Positions 10,542 to 23,100 of a stretch of DNA of 64,000 nt are shown here, piece after piece. The first letter of the stretch is position 1. Each line of letters opens with the position of its first letter. A model generated the notes under the pieces. It saw nothing but the letters and a program-made list of their open reading frames with translations, had not been told where the DNA came from and made no database searches. Both the position numbers and the translations under genes were made by a program. The DNA is from Coptis chinensis. Lineage: Eukaryota > Streptophyta > Magnoliopsida > Ranunculales > Ranunculaceae. Where the stretch lies: the NCBI GenBank assembly GCA_015680905.1, contig CM027383.1:83361001-83425000 (forward strand). The letters are read 5' to 3'.

Positions 10542-11863
10542 TGATAAACACCTAAAAGTGTAGTTTAAACCCCTTAATAGTATTCTACTTAGACCCATTA
10601 TGTTTATAATAAATTAGAGTTAGTACTGTTTACGTGTTTTTGTGCATTTCAGAACTTGAAGTTGATTAGGTGACTAAACGCACCACTTTTGCATGGAAAA
10701 CGAGTCAATATGATTGCTTAAGAAGTAATACATTTAAAGCCAAAGAATCATGGAGAAAAGCCTTTTTCAAGCCCAGTCAAAGCTGGAAAGTCAAAGTTAA
10801 TCCGGGTAGAAAAAGAACAGAAAAGTCAGTAGAACTTCAATAGGTCGTATCTTTGGACTCGGGACACAGAATTGGGCCTTCTTTATGTCAAAACGACCGG
10901 ATTGGAATAAGATTTCCAATGGACCTAGCCTTGCCTCAATCAGAGCTATAAAAGTGGATGAAAATGGAATATAAGTAATTTCCAATAGATGTGGCCTATT
11001 TAGATTTAACTTAATGGACTTTGGGCTCACATTAGAGGCCTAAAGTCTCCCTTTTTAGCCCATGCACGAAAATATAACTTTAACCCTCTCCTATATAAAG
11101 AGGGTTAAGGCTAAACACTTTCTCTCCTCTTCTAGCTTAGCCTCTTAATAATTAGTTTAGTTTAGTTTTAATTAGTTTTACTTTCTTTAAGATTACAATA
11201 ATTTAGTTTGTAGCCAATATTAATTCCCATCAATACAAAGTTTTAGTTTAATTTCAATAATTGTTCTTTACATTATGTCTTATTATTATTGTTTAGTTAG
11301 CATGATTCCTATGACACTAGACTAAACCTCCATTAGAGGAGGTTTATGAAGCCATGTGAGGATGATTAATCATTAGTATTTATTGTGTTGCATAAAAGAA
11401 CGTCAATTTCTTCATTATGAGTAACTAGAGATAGAGCTCATAACGAACAACTAGAGTATAGAGCCACCACCAAAGAGATTTGTGGTGGAGCTACACTCTC
11501 ATGCTAGTGGAACCTTGATCCGAGAGGATTTGGTCTTCACTAGGGATCAATACAATCGATTCAATACTAACTAATAGTCAATCGAATAGCGTGGCGGATT
11601 AAACCCCTTCTAATACCTCTATTCATCATTTAAATTCACTGTTTTTACCTCATATCTACTATTTTGACTCTTATTAGTGAAGCATAATTGCAATCTAGAT
11701 TCGTATCCAAGTAGTGTACAACTAGAGTTTAGCAAACATGACTACTCTATTCTTTATCACATGATTTTGATGAGTTTTATCTACTATTTTTCCATCATAA
11801 TTTACTGTTCACTATCTCATAATTCTACTGTTCATCAATCTATAATAAAAAACATTATTATCA
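10542..11863 (+). mobile_element. 5' LTR of Athila-like Ty3/gypsy element A
   Basis: The LTR starts TGATAAACACC and ends ATTATTATCA, so it has TG...CA termini with the TGATA/TATCA inverted ends seen in the related LTRs at 35133-36545 and 60556-61902. The PBS starts one base after the end. Shared LTR features are TAGTTTAAACCCCTTAATA, AGAGTTAGTACTGTTTA, a run around AAGTCAAAG, and a TATA box at 11092-11099 (CTATATAAAGAGGG). It is 1322 bp, shorter and more diverged than the other two copies. I see no clear 5-bp duplication partner for the left flank (CCTAA). Confidence 0.8.
11092..11099 (+). promoter_or_regulatory. LTR TATA box of element A
   Basis: TATATAAA in the context CCTCTCCTATATAAAGAGGG. 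The same context is conserved at 35683-35690 in the solo LTR and, reversed, near 61340 in the inverted LTR. It sets LTR orientation and the likely transcription start about 30 bp downstream. Confidence 0.7.
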
Positions 11864-11864
11864 A

Positions 11865-11878
11865 TGGTGCCGCTTGCC
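11865..11878 (+). other. Primer-binding site of element A (tRNA-Asp type)
   Basis: TGGTGCCGCTTGCC lies one base after the LTR. Athila/Tat-type elements use a tRNA-Asp PBS starting TGGCGCCGTTGCC; this copy has small changes from it. Element B has the better-preserved TGGCGCCGCTGCCG at 25692. Confidence 0.7.
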
Positions 11879-12933
11879 ATCTAGTTTGTTTACATTACGC
11901 GTGTTTAGATTATATTACATTATTTTCACTATTCACAAAACAAACACTAAAACACTATTTGTAGTTTTTTCGAATTTTTCTGCTATTGCTCAAGAGCATA
12001 CGAGTTGTTCAACCAACTCCCTGCCTTCCCATGACCTGACCCTGAAAATTTGAAACCGTAGTTTTAATACACGAGCACACGAGCGCCTTATATGTGCCTT
12101 CACTGAGCGCGACCCACCTTCTACATATTAAGCACGACCCGCACCCAATATACCTTGTTGCTAAGCGCGCACGTGCCCTAGGTTAAATATAGTAACTCAA
12201 TTTTTTAATATTATATCCAAAATTATCTCAAGAGTACAGTATAGTACTCGTATGCTAAAAATTCTAAAATTTTAAAAAATTATTTTTCTTCATTCTAAAC
12301 GGTGTCTAAAAAACTGACAGAATTTGGGGTTCTCTAATTAAGGAATGTGCACGCATGGACAACCTCCCTCAAATTCCTAAGTGACCTGGCTGTTGGTTTG
12401 ATAAAAAAATACAAAGAGATTAATTAATTAATCGTCGTTAAATTAGTAAACCTACCCACTACCAAAGCCCGTTTCATAGGCCTGACATCCAGGCCCAACA
12501 CGAAGCCCATAGTAAAAAGCCTTTTCCTAATTCTTAAAAAAAAAAAAAAAAAACCTAATAAGATTAATCTTTTTACAAGACTTCACAATCCACACCGTTA
12601 CCGGACCAGTACTCGTATAATTGTTCAAGTAATATAGACGTGCTTCAAGGCTGTTGAAGACACTATTTATAAGCGTAGCAAGGACGCTCCAGGTAACACC
12701 TCTTTACATCCTCGAATTACTATCAAAGGATTATATTTCTAGAAATAATCAGGCTCATTTTTGCATGCTCGTTAGGATTTGCCTATTAGACTTAAAACTT
12801 GCATGAGATTAAGATCTGGTACGCATAAACCTGTTATATTAGTTTATCGTAGATGCAAAAATCAATGCATATCTAGAAATTCACCAATCACCACACACAC
12901 ACACTTACACCCACCATAACTACATTTGTAGCA
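11879..12933 (+). other. 5' untranslated leader of element A
   Basis: Non-coding leader between PBS and gag. From about 12070 to 12182 it carries several GC-rich repeats (AGCGCGACCC, AGCACGACCCGCACCC, AGCGCGCACGTGCCC), striking against the AT-rich background and similar to motifs ahead of both env-like ORFs. An A-run lies at about 12536-12554. Confidence 0.6.
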
Positions 12934-14783
12934 ATGGGTGAAGAAATAGCAGAGAGACCTCTCCCTGATTTCTATAAGGCTTTAAACGATAGACCTGAAT
13001 CTTGCATAATTCTTGCAGATACTACGGAGATTTTGAACCCCCCCCAATATATTTAATCTGCTACATGTTTTCCATGGCTTAAACCATGAAAAGCCTTATC
13101 AACACTTACATAGGATACAACAAGTTCTTACTACATTTCATTATCCTAACATAAGACCTGAACAAATAAAGCTCAGGGTGTTTCCTTTCACCCTAGCTGA
13201 AAAAGCGGCTGTTTGGCTAACAACATAAAAGCCGAACTCTGTCGATACATGGGAAAAACTAGTAGAATTATTTATGGAACAATTTTACCCGCCACAGAAG
13301 ACTGATGAGATGATACAAAATATTCATTTTTTTCGCCAAAAGCCTCAAGAATCCTTTTTTGAGGCTTGGAATTGAATCATTTCACTGATCTTCTAGTAGA
13401 ATGTCTACATCATAATATAGGTAAAGATACACTAGTTCGTGCCTTCTTTAAAGGCCTATCCCAGCACCATAAAGAGACTTTAGATATCATGAATGGAGGT
13501 AATTTCCAAGGTAAAAGAGCCACACATGCTTATAACTTTCTAGATAATCAATCCAAGAAAAGTAACAACTAGGGAGGTAACGATTACTCCCACTCCATTC
13601 TTTCTTCTATAGCTAAGGTAGCCAGTATGTTTGAGATTAAACAAGATCATGAACTTAAAACATTAATTGAATCCCTCACTCGTAAGGTAGATGCCCTTTT
13701 TGTCAATAAACAAGAAGAGAAACCAACTCCCGTCATGAATATAAACTCTCTTCTCTGTAATTTTTGTTAGAGTCTTGAGCATTCCGATCATTATTGTCCT
13801 CTTGCTTATGAACAACAACAATCACAGCTAGAAGATGTCTGTGCTTTTAATTATATACCTAACGTACCTTTGAGACAAAATCCTAAAGTAATCAACATCA
13901 AGGAGCACCTCCAGGTTTTAATAATCAAAACGTTAGGTCCACCAACAACTGCAATCAATATCAACCTAAGCAAGGACAAGGGCAAAGTAACTATAATAAT
14001 AATAATAGAAGTTTAGTCCCGGTAAATAACAACTATCAAAATCCACCCATTAATAATCAACCGGAGATAGTTCCTGTTATATAACCCGTGGCAACTCAAC
14101 CTTCCCAAACTGATAGATTCGATGCATGCATGCATGCTCAACAACAGATATTACTAGCAATCCAACAATCCATCTAATAGTTAGCCAAAGAAAAACCAGA
14201 ACAGAAAGTCGTGTTTCCAGGTCAACCTGTACCTAATCAAAAATCAACAAACACAGACTTTGAATTAAATGGTACTAGTAATGAAAATATAATACAATGA
14301 GAACTAAAAGCCGTAACTACTCTCCGTTCAGGGAAAGTGGTTGACAATAAAGTAATAATGACTGAGGATTCCCCACAACAAGATAAAGAAAACTTACTAG
14401 ATACCATAGTTGAAACTGAAGATCCTACCATGATAGAAGTACCAGTTAAATCTCAACCTAAAGGAAAACTAATAAAAGTTAAAGAAAAGGGCGATACTCA
14501 TATTGACTCTTATGCTAAATATAGGGAACAAACCCCATTTCCCAAGAGACTAGCTATGCTAAAGAAGGATGATAATTTTGACGAGATTAGGAAAGTTTTT
14601 AAAAACTTAACTAGAAACCTACCTTTCCTCGAAGCCATAAAACATCTTCCAACACATGCTAAGTCTCTTAAAGAATTGTGTACCACAAAGAGGAAAACAA
14701 ATATACCTAAAGAAGCCATCTTAACAGAACAATTTCCCTTTTTAACTGAGCACAACGGAATCGATAAGTACAAGGACCATGGT
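12934..14783 (+). pseudogene. gag: gag of Athila-like element A (degenerate)
   Basis: The likely start is the ATG at 12934 (MGEEIAERPL). The retrotransposon gag domain follows in broken frames, with IKLRVFPFTLAEKA, VWLTT, VDTWEKLVELFMEQFYPPQK and SFFEAWNxFTDLLVECLHH, then GLSQHHKETLD. A degenerate zinc knuckle appears near 13755-13803 (CNFC...EHSDHYC). The C-terminal part, open from 14337, has the TLRSGK signature and PFPKRLAMLKK, both typical of Athila gag-pro linkers. Several stops and frameshifts make it non-functional. The reading is cut at 14783 by X1 and continues into protease at 17796. Confidence 0.85.
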
Positions 14784-17700
14784 TGTCACAGCCCGATTTT
14801 CTAAACAATTAAAATTAATGAATATTTGAAATATAAATATCTCAAACATCATTATGTTCAATTGTCTAAAAACCCAGGCTATGACGGGGTGATACAACAC
14901 ATGTCAAAACCTAAAACCCACATCACAACAGGATCAACTTAACAACAAAAATCTCCAAATTCCTCAACTATCACTTTATTCAGAACTTTCTTCCATCCCA
15001 ATACAAACATAAACAAACTTTAAGAATAAAAATTTCCAACATCGTATTCTCATGTCATATAAAAATGTAACCTACGTTATTACATCATTCCAATAAAGAA
15101 TCAGACCTAAAAGAAAACTAACGGACTGTTGCACTAATCCCAAATAGCGATTCCATTGCCTTCCACCTATGTTCCCTAAGAACACACCCACGCTACAAAA
15201 CAAAGCAAACATGGGTGACAAATTGAATTTCTTTGGTATGATGAGTAACTAACTACATATAAACATTATCATACTTTAATTATCCAAACAACACTTTCCC
15301 TCTATCATAACCTAATCATCATTCGGCTTGGAAGGCGGGTAGTTAAAATCATCTCAACCGCATAGTTCTTCCCAAGCAAAAAACTTATATTATCTTAACT
15401 CATTCAAATCACTCGTTTTAATATCTAAATAATTGAATTACACCTAAATTTGTATAAAGGGTAGGACCGGCCCCTGCACAAAATATTATTAAGTCCTACC
15501 CTCCAAAGAAAAGAAAGTTAGAACTTGTATATAACATATGTACATATCCTATATGTATTCAAAAGTAAGCCCAAACACATGCTCGCAATTTCAAATTAAT
15601 TTCTCTTATTAATTAATCAATTACTTTTCTTATACACATATTTCACAACCTATGTACCTTAGGTCATTCCGCCACATTCAAGGAATACCTAACCTTACAT
15701 TCCTCAGACACCAAGGAATACAACTAACCATCTAAGGCGATATACCTTAGTTCCTCTCTAGGGTAGTCCAAACAATCCGGTCATTCATGGCACATTCAAT
15801 GAATACCGGGTCATTCATGGCACATTCAATGAATACCCCTATATAACGCTTAACGGACCATTTATGACACATTCAATAAATGCCCACCTAACATATGACA
15901 TCAATTAGTCATAAAAGTCAATTATGAAATTTTAGGCGTGGAGAATTCTAAAAAGAGTGCGGTAAATTTAATTATTGAACTTTATTTTATATATCATTTA
16001 AGATAACGAATTATCTTGATTCCTGTATTTTTGATTTACGTTATTAATTTCAGGGATGTCTTAGTGTCATAACGTTGCATATCATAAAATACAACAAAAA
16101 TCACTTATATATAGAGGTCTTAGCCTAAAGTCAAGTATGCTAATAGCCCTAGACCTATCTTAATAACCCAAATCATAATCCGAGTTAAAAGGTCAAATTG
16201 GGTCAACTGGTCAAAGTCAACCCTGGTCAAAGTCAACCCTGGTCAAAGTCAACCATCATGGTCGAAGTCCAATCTGCCGTTTCTATATTCAACGGGTTCG
16301 TGGTCATAGCCATGGTTCATGACTAAAGTCAAAGTCGTGGCTCATGGGCTCGTGAAATAGTTCGGACCCAGCCCAAACCTTCCAAAAAAAGTCTCAAACC
16401 AACTTATTTATTCCCGACCCGATTGGGGTCATAAGGACCAATAAATTAGAAACCCGGTTTTAATTAAACCGGTCCAAAACACAAATGGGTTCGCCCAACC
16501 ATCGAATTGAACTCGCCCAATCAATATTAGAAACGGGCCCAAAAACTTATCTTGAACAAAGCCCAAAACAGCTAATTAGTTTGGCCCAAACCGGGAATAG
16601 AACTCGCCCACAACTAACACTAAACTGAAATTTCGGTCCAACCACTATTGGCAAGCCAATAAAACATTTCGCCCAACCACTTAAAATAGAAATGGGCCCA
16701 ACACAACTAATGGGAAAAGGGCCCAAACAAAATTAAAACAAAGTCGGCCCAACCAAAACCAAAACCGGGCCCAAGCCGGAGTGCCCAAATTCGGTCATCT
16801 TCCCACCAACTCTACTCCACCAAAAAAAAAATCCCGCCACCACAAGCTCTAATCGACCACCCACTTTGACCCCACGGTTTCCTCCCTATAACCAACCCTA
16901 CAACTTTACTCAAAGCCACAAACTCAATTCTTAAGTTTAAAAACTTCAAACAAACTGGATCCGGAACCTTCATTGCCGCCATTAATGGCGACAAGCTTCA
17001 ACAGCATTCACGCCTCCTCACTACCCTCACACACACCCCCTCACAACCAAACATCAACCCATTCATCCACAAGCTTCAACAACCAATTAAACCCAAGAAA
17101 AACAGCCCAACACCGCCATTAACGCCTCCAAGCTTCACCGCCCCCTCGACATCCCCACACACACACAACCCAACAAACCATTCAAAGCCTAATTTAAATT
17201 AAAACAAACAAAACGATTTACGTGGCGGCGCCTTTTGTCGTCGTCGAAGCTTCGACAGAGAGAAAGCCCGACATCAACCAACGAATTTCAACCAACAAAA
17301 TGCAAAACGATCTTCAAACCATACAACAAACAACAATGACGGTCCACTCATAGAGGGTTTCATGGCGAAGTTATCGATCGCCATTAAAACCTCCGAGTTG
17401 AGCGGTTTACCCAATTAACAAAGTTACGACGGTTTAATAACAAAATTCGAAATTTAACAAAGTTTAATAAAACAGATGTACACGGAAACGATAAATCCGG
17501 TGAAATAGCAAAATAGCTAATTTCGGCGAATTTTCCTAGCCGAATAAATTCGTGCTCCACCTCTCCTCCAAAACTTTTTTTCAGCGCCATTTTTTATATT
17601 TTATTATCTTCCAAACCCTATTCTCTAGAACAATGTGTTTATATACTTGGGTGGAAACCCAAGCCCAACACCGACTCGGCCCAAAACCAAGCCCACGTAT

Positions 17701-17790
17701 CCCGAGTCCAATCCGACAAATTTTAAAATAAATAATTAAATTAATTAATTAAATAGAAAAATACATGATAAAAAAACACGGGTGTTATAA
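14784..17790 (+). mobile_element. X1: ~3.0 kb solo-LTR-like element in element A
   Basis: It begins TGTCACAGCCCGATTTT and ends GGGTGTTATAA. The flanks are atggt (14779-14783) and ttggt (17791-17795), a 5-bp duplication with one mismatch. Removing it joins the gag linker (KDHG) to the protease frame. It is colinear with X2 and with the reverse complement of X3. Common features are CCCGACCCGATTGGGGTCATAAGGACC-like text, dense GCCCAA motifs at 16340-16780, CCGCCATTAA...AAGCTTCAAC subrepeats, a TTTATATACTTGGG TATA region at ~17638 and an AATTAATTAATTAA tail. No internal domain or second LTR is seen, so a very long solo LTR is most likely. A non-autonomous LARD-like element is the alternative. Confidence 0.7.
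15780..15880 (+). repeat. Short tandem repeat in X1
   Basis: About three copies of a ~30-bp unit with TTCATGGCACATTCAATGAA. Each unit is itself a dyad (ATTCAATGAAT). Confidence 0.7.
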
Positions 17791-17795
17791 TTGGT

Positions 17796-18358
17796 CATCT
17801 CACTGTATAATGCACTTTAGGATATACTTTCACAACTGCTTTTCTAGTTTTAGGGGCGAGTGTTAACTTACTCCCATTTTACCTTTATAAACAACTAGGT
17901 ATACACAATCTAAAACCGACTAAAATGACTTTTACAGTAAGCCAATCGTTCGATTAAGTATCCTAAGGGTGTAGTTGAAAATATTCTTGTAAAAGTACAA
18001 GACTTCTATTATTCAGCTGATTTTGTCATTCTAGACACAGAAGTCGCCCATGACTCTGTTCCTATCATCTTAGGACGTCCTTTCTTGGCAACTGCCAATG
18101 CCTTCATTAATTGCCACGATGGTTCGATGTCTTTTTCCTTTGGAAACCTTGCTGTTGAGGTAAATATTTTTAAAATGATGCAAACACCAGACACGACTAT
18201 AGATGGCAAAATTAGCATAATAGAGAGTCTCGTTCAAAATTATTTTAACAAAACTTTTCCAGATAATTCAGATGCACCAATTTCTTTCCTTTGGCAGTAT
18301 TGAGGATTCTTACATCCAAGAAGTACGTGACTTCTTAGAATCTACTCCTATTCACGAT
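17796..18358 (+). pseudogene. pro: Aspartic protease of element A (catalytic Asp lost)
   Basis: After X1 the frame reads GYTFTTAFLVLGASVNLLPF, then YKQLGIHNLKPTKMTF. These match the Athila protease core, in which the active site is DLGAS or similar. Here the catalytic Asp is replaced by Val (GTT at 17847-17849). Downstream, DSVPIILGRPFLATANAFIN and FGNLAVEVNIF complete the domain in a second frame, open from 18085 to 18303. A frameshift and stops lie near 17955-17990. The frame is then interrupted by element B at 18364. Confidence 0.8.
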
Positions 18359-18691
18359 ATAGCTGATAAGTGCTCAAAAAGTGCAATTTAACCCTCGATT
18401 ATGCCTATTGTTTAGCCATCTTAGTAGACTAATAGTGTTTGTAAGTTATATTTTATGATTCTATAGGTGAAAAAGTGAGTTTTGTGGAATATTAGAGAAA
18501 AAAGGGATAAAATAGAGCAATTCGGAGCATTAAGGATCACATGGGAAACCTGTGGAAAATCATGGAGAAAGCCAAGGAATTGAAGCTATTAAAGATGCGA
18601 CTTGGACCTATTTTAAAGCCTATTTGAAAGCCCAAGGCCAAAGGATTCGTTGCTTGGACCAAAGCCCACAAAAGAGGATAGAAGGATAGAG

Positions 18692-18715
18692 TAGAAGAGA
18701 CAAAACAAACTTCCG
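18692..18715 (+). repeat. LINE target-site duplication, left copy
   Basis: A 24-bp stretch starting TAGAAGAGACAAAAC is repeated exactly at 24421-24444, directly after the poly(A). The empty site is visible in the 3' LTR of B near 31738, which carries one uninterrupted, slightly diverged copy. Confidence 0.95.
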
Positions 18716-18717
18716 AT

Positions 18718-19719
18718 ATTATAGGATCTGAAACAGAAAGGGGAAAAGAGAGGACTGATAACCATGATATTTTAGAGGTGATTGGAAAGAGTACGGTGGC
18801 TGAACAGAGTGGAAATCTGATTAATGTTGTTAATGGAACATCAAGAATCAAAAGCTCTTGGGCAGAGGTAATGGGGAAAGGGCTGCTGGAAAAGATGAAT
18901 CGACTTACATTCCACCGAATCGTTGTCAATGGAAAGCAGATTATCCATGTGCAGAGCTCACAATTCACTGAGTTCAATAAAAAATTCGAGAATTTGGTGG
19001 TTGGGTTGTTTGTGGGAAAACGTATGAATTACAACTATGTTAAGGAGATAGTAGGGAGAACATGGAGGACAAAGAAGTTTATTATGAAGCCTTATGCAGA
19101 TACAATGTTCACTTTTCAGTTTGAGAAGGAAGAAGAACGCAAGGCGGCATCAGATATTGGATCCTTCCATATCGCAAGCAAGCTGTTCGTTGTTAGGCCT
19201 TGGAGACTTTTTGTCGAGGCAGAAACGCGAGAGTTGAAAACGATACCTATTTGGGTAGTGGTAAAAGGATTACCTATGGAAATGTGGAATAAGAATGGCT
19301 TTAGCCAAGTGGGGAGTGCGATTGGGATACCGATGTTCACAGATCACCTAACGGAGAATATGTCAAGAACTTCGTATGCAAGAGTTTGTATAGAGATAGA
19401 TACCTCATGCTCGTATCCAGAGGGAATCCCAGTAGTATTGGATCAAAGAAGAGCGTACAAGATAGAGTTTGAGTACAATTGGAAGCCACCTTGCTGTAGT
19501 GGCTGTAAGGTATTTGGGCATACTGATGGTTCTTGCCCAAGGCAGATAAAACTAGAAGCAAAGGCGCAAAGAGTATGGCTGAAAAAAGAAGATAAAGGAA
19601 ATATAGAAGGAAGACAATGCAAAGATACTGACAGAGAGGGTGCGGAGGGGAGTATCATAGAGGATGCGAAGGTAATGACTAAAAGCACAACAGATGGTGG
19701 AAAGGGGAAAAAAGCGTAG
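18718..19719 (+). pseudogene. LINE ORF1 (DUF4283-like, CCHC knuckle)
   Basis: One frame is open from the 5' junction to TAG at 19717-19719, about 333 codons. There is no in-frame ATG near the start, so the N-terminus is missing. The middle reads KTIPIWVVVKGLPMEMW and SAIGIPMFTD, as in the DUF4283 domain common to plant L1 ORF1. A CCHC zinc knuckle follows (CCSGCKVFGHTDGSCP, about 19492-19539). The C-terminal tail is Lys/Glu-rich. The likely role is RNA binding in the LINE ribonucleoprotein. Confidence 0.85.
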
Positions 19720-20147
19720 TGCCGGAGGACACGAAATACGAGGGAAATTCACTTTCGGTTAGTGAGGACACAGAGTGGCAATCTCGAAGAGGAAAAATAG
19801 CTATAAAGTGAGAAGTAATAATGGGGGCAAGGAAGAAGAATGCCATAGCGATACACACACACAAAGAGTAATGGCAGCAGTAGTGATCAAGTAGAAGGAA
19901 ATCCCTCGACCAAAACTCTGAGAAATCGAGGCTAATAAAAAGGGTATTGTTGATGTATGGAGACGATCAGTACAAACATCTGCTCATAAGGACTGTTGAG
20001 GAAGGGGGACTGAATGAAACTTTTGATGAGGCACAATTGAATTCAGCAGACCACAGGGAAACATGTATAGAGCGCATGAGGGCGATGAGTGGCAAGAACA
20101 AAAGAGGAGGCTATGCTAAGTCTCTTAGCACCAACCCAACACCGTAA

Positions 20148-23100
20148 ATGATAAATTACTTTCTTTGGAACATTAAGGGGATTCAACAAAGCTTTTAAGC
20201 AAGTTGAAATGAAAGACATGGTGAGGAAGTATGACATTAGTGTGATGGGGTTGGTAGAAACAAGAGTAAAGAAGAAGAACCGAGATAGAATTTTCTGAGA
20301 AAACATTCAATCGATGGAAGGCAGGAGGACAATTACAATGATATCGATGGTGGTAATATATGGTTTTTTTGGGATCCGAGAACTTGTACAGCAAAGTTAT
20401 TACAAAAGGACACGCAGCACATTACAATGGAAGTGAGCACTATTTCAGGAGATGAGGTGGTTGTCTCAGTGGTGTATGCGAGTACAGAGGTGAGATTGAG
20501 GAGAGAGCTATGGAGAAGCTTAGTGGAATTATCATGCCAAATTCAGAAGCCATGGATGCTAATGGGTGATTTCAACTCCATATTGAATTCTCATGAAAAA
20601 GTGGGTGAAATTTTGGAAGTTAGACAACAGAACTTCGAAGATATTATGGATTGTGTTAATCAAGCTGGACTAGTAGATATTAAATTCAAAGGCAATTTAT
20701 ATACTTGGAATAACAGGCAAGTAGAACGGATCAGCTGTAAACTAGATCGAGTAATGGGGAATTCAGAATGGATTGGGACATATGAGGACCATGAAGTAGA
20801 GTTCCTGAATGCCGGAGCTGTCTCAGACCATACACCCATGATTGTGAGATCAGTGGTACAAAGGAATCAAAATAAAAGAGCCTTTAAATTTTTTAATTTC
20901 TGGTATAGAGAGAAGGAGTTTATGAGGCTTGGGGAAATGAGGCTTGGGGAAATGAGGTGGTAGGGAATCCTATGTATACCTTCATGAGGAAGTTAAAACT
21001 TACGAAAGCAGCTCTTATACAGTGGAATAGAGACAGAGTGGGAAGTGTAGTGGACCGGGTGAAAGAAATAAAGCAAGAGATGGATAGGGTGCAAACACAA
21101 CTACAAAATCAGCCGCAAAACTGTGAGATTATTATGAAGGAAAGAGAAGTGATTACAGCCTATACACAAGCAACTACAACTGAGGAAGATATGTATAGAC
21201 AGAAGTCCAGAGATGAAGTGATAGGGGGAGGTGATAATAATACAGCTTATTTCTTTAAATCGGTACAAGCAAGGAGAGCTACAAACAAGATCATATGTCT
21301 GCGTGACTCAGGGGGTAATGTAATACAGGATTACAATGAGATTGGTAATGAATGTGTGGAGTATTACAAAGACCTTTATAGTCCTAATATGATGGGGGGG
21401 CTGTGGACTTTTCTATTTTTGGAGATATTGGCCCAAGGCAGCAGATAACCTCACAGAACTATGAGGACCTACAGAGAGATGTAACTAGAGATGAGATAAT
21501 AGAAGCTCTATCAAACATTGGTGATGAAAAAGCCCCGGGAAGTGATGGATTCTCTGCTTTTTTCTTCAAATGCACATGGCGGATCATTGGTGATGACTTC
21601 ATTAAGGCCATACAGAATTTTTTCATCGCAAGTCAGATACTCAGTGAGGTAAATGCTACGTGTATTACACTCATACCAAAAATACAAGTACCTCTGTCCT
21701 TATCAGATTATAGACCTATTGCTTGTTGTGGGGTTATATATAAGTGCATAACCAAGGTAATGACAAGAAGAATGAAGGAAGTAATGCCGTAGTTAGTGAA
21801 TCTCAACCAATCAGCCTTTATAAGTGGAAGAAGTATCCGGGATAATATCCTCTTATCTCAAGAATTAGTGCATAATTATCACAGGAATGAATATCCACCA
21901 AGATGTGCGGCAAAGGTAGATTTAAGAATGGCGTATGATTCAGTGAGATGGGAATCAGTCAAGTTTGCAATGAGAAGAGTTGGGATGCCAGAAAGGTTCA
22001 TTAAATGGGTGAAACTGTGTGTGTGGAGACAGCCTCTTACTCTATTATGATAAATGGGTCCTCGTATGGCTATTTCAAAGGAAGAAGAGGGATTAGACAA
22101 GGTGACCCAATATCACCTTATCTTTTGTCTGGTTATGGATTTATTTACGGAAATCATGCATCACAATGTTAGAGAAGGCCGAAGATCGGTTACATGCTAA
22201 GTGTAATGCGGAACCGGTTATTACTCATTTATCCTTTGTAGATGATTTGATGGTGTTCATGTATGGAGATAATAGAACAGCCACTAAACTCAAGGATAAT
22301 CTCCAAATTTTTAGCGAGTCTCGGGGTTGGAAGTGAATGTTCAAAAAGCAATGTTTTCTTTGCGGAATGGATGATAGGGTAAGTACAACCATAGAGCATA
22401 CACCGCCGTTTCCTAGGGGGTGAGCTGCCGAAGAAAGTACTTAGGGCTGCCTTTGATTACTACTAGGCTGAAGTCCACAGATTGTTTTCCATTAATATCA
22501 AAGATCGCGTATTATTCAAAGCTGGAAGGGCGATTACTTTCTTATCTTGGGGAAGATTACAAACGGTGAAGTGAAGGCGGTGTTGAATAACCTTAGTGTG
22601 TATTGGATGTCTCAGATTCACACTACCCCAAAAGACAATTGATGACATCAATAAGATTTTTAGGAATTTTCTATGGACGGGGGCGGTGTAAACAATCTCA
22701 TGCATTGATAGGATGGGATGATATCCATCACCCATTTGAGGAAGGTGGGTTAGAATTGATGTATAGAGAAAGTTAATCAAAGCTGCTACCATGAAACCAC
22801 TATGGAAGCTCATCACCAAGGCGCAGACAACCTATGGGTACAGTGGGTACAAAAGAACCTAGTCGAGGAGGAAGGGATTTTTGGCGCTAAAACACCAAAT
22901 GATTGTTCGTCGAGTTGGAGGAATATACTCAAAGGTAGAAAGGAAGCAAAGGACTATAGTATTCCACACCGGATAGGCAATGGTAGAGGAACGAGCTTAC
23001 GGAATGAACCATGGCATCCATTTGGGATATTAAGAGAGAAGTTTCGAGGGACTGTTATATGATTCGAAGTTGCAACAAAGTGGGGCTCTGATGTCGAATT

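Noticed and set aside
18537-19864. Several minus-strand ORFs of 60-146 codons
   Set aside because: They are antisense shadows of the LINE ORF1 and the B LTR, with no domain of their own.
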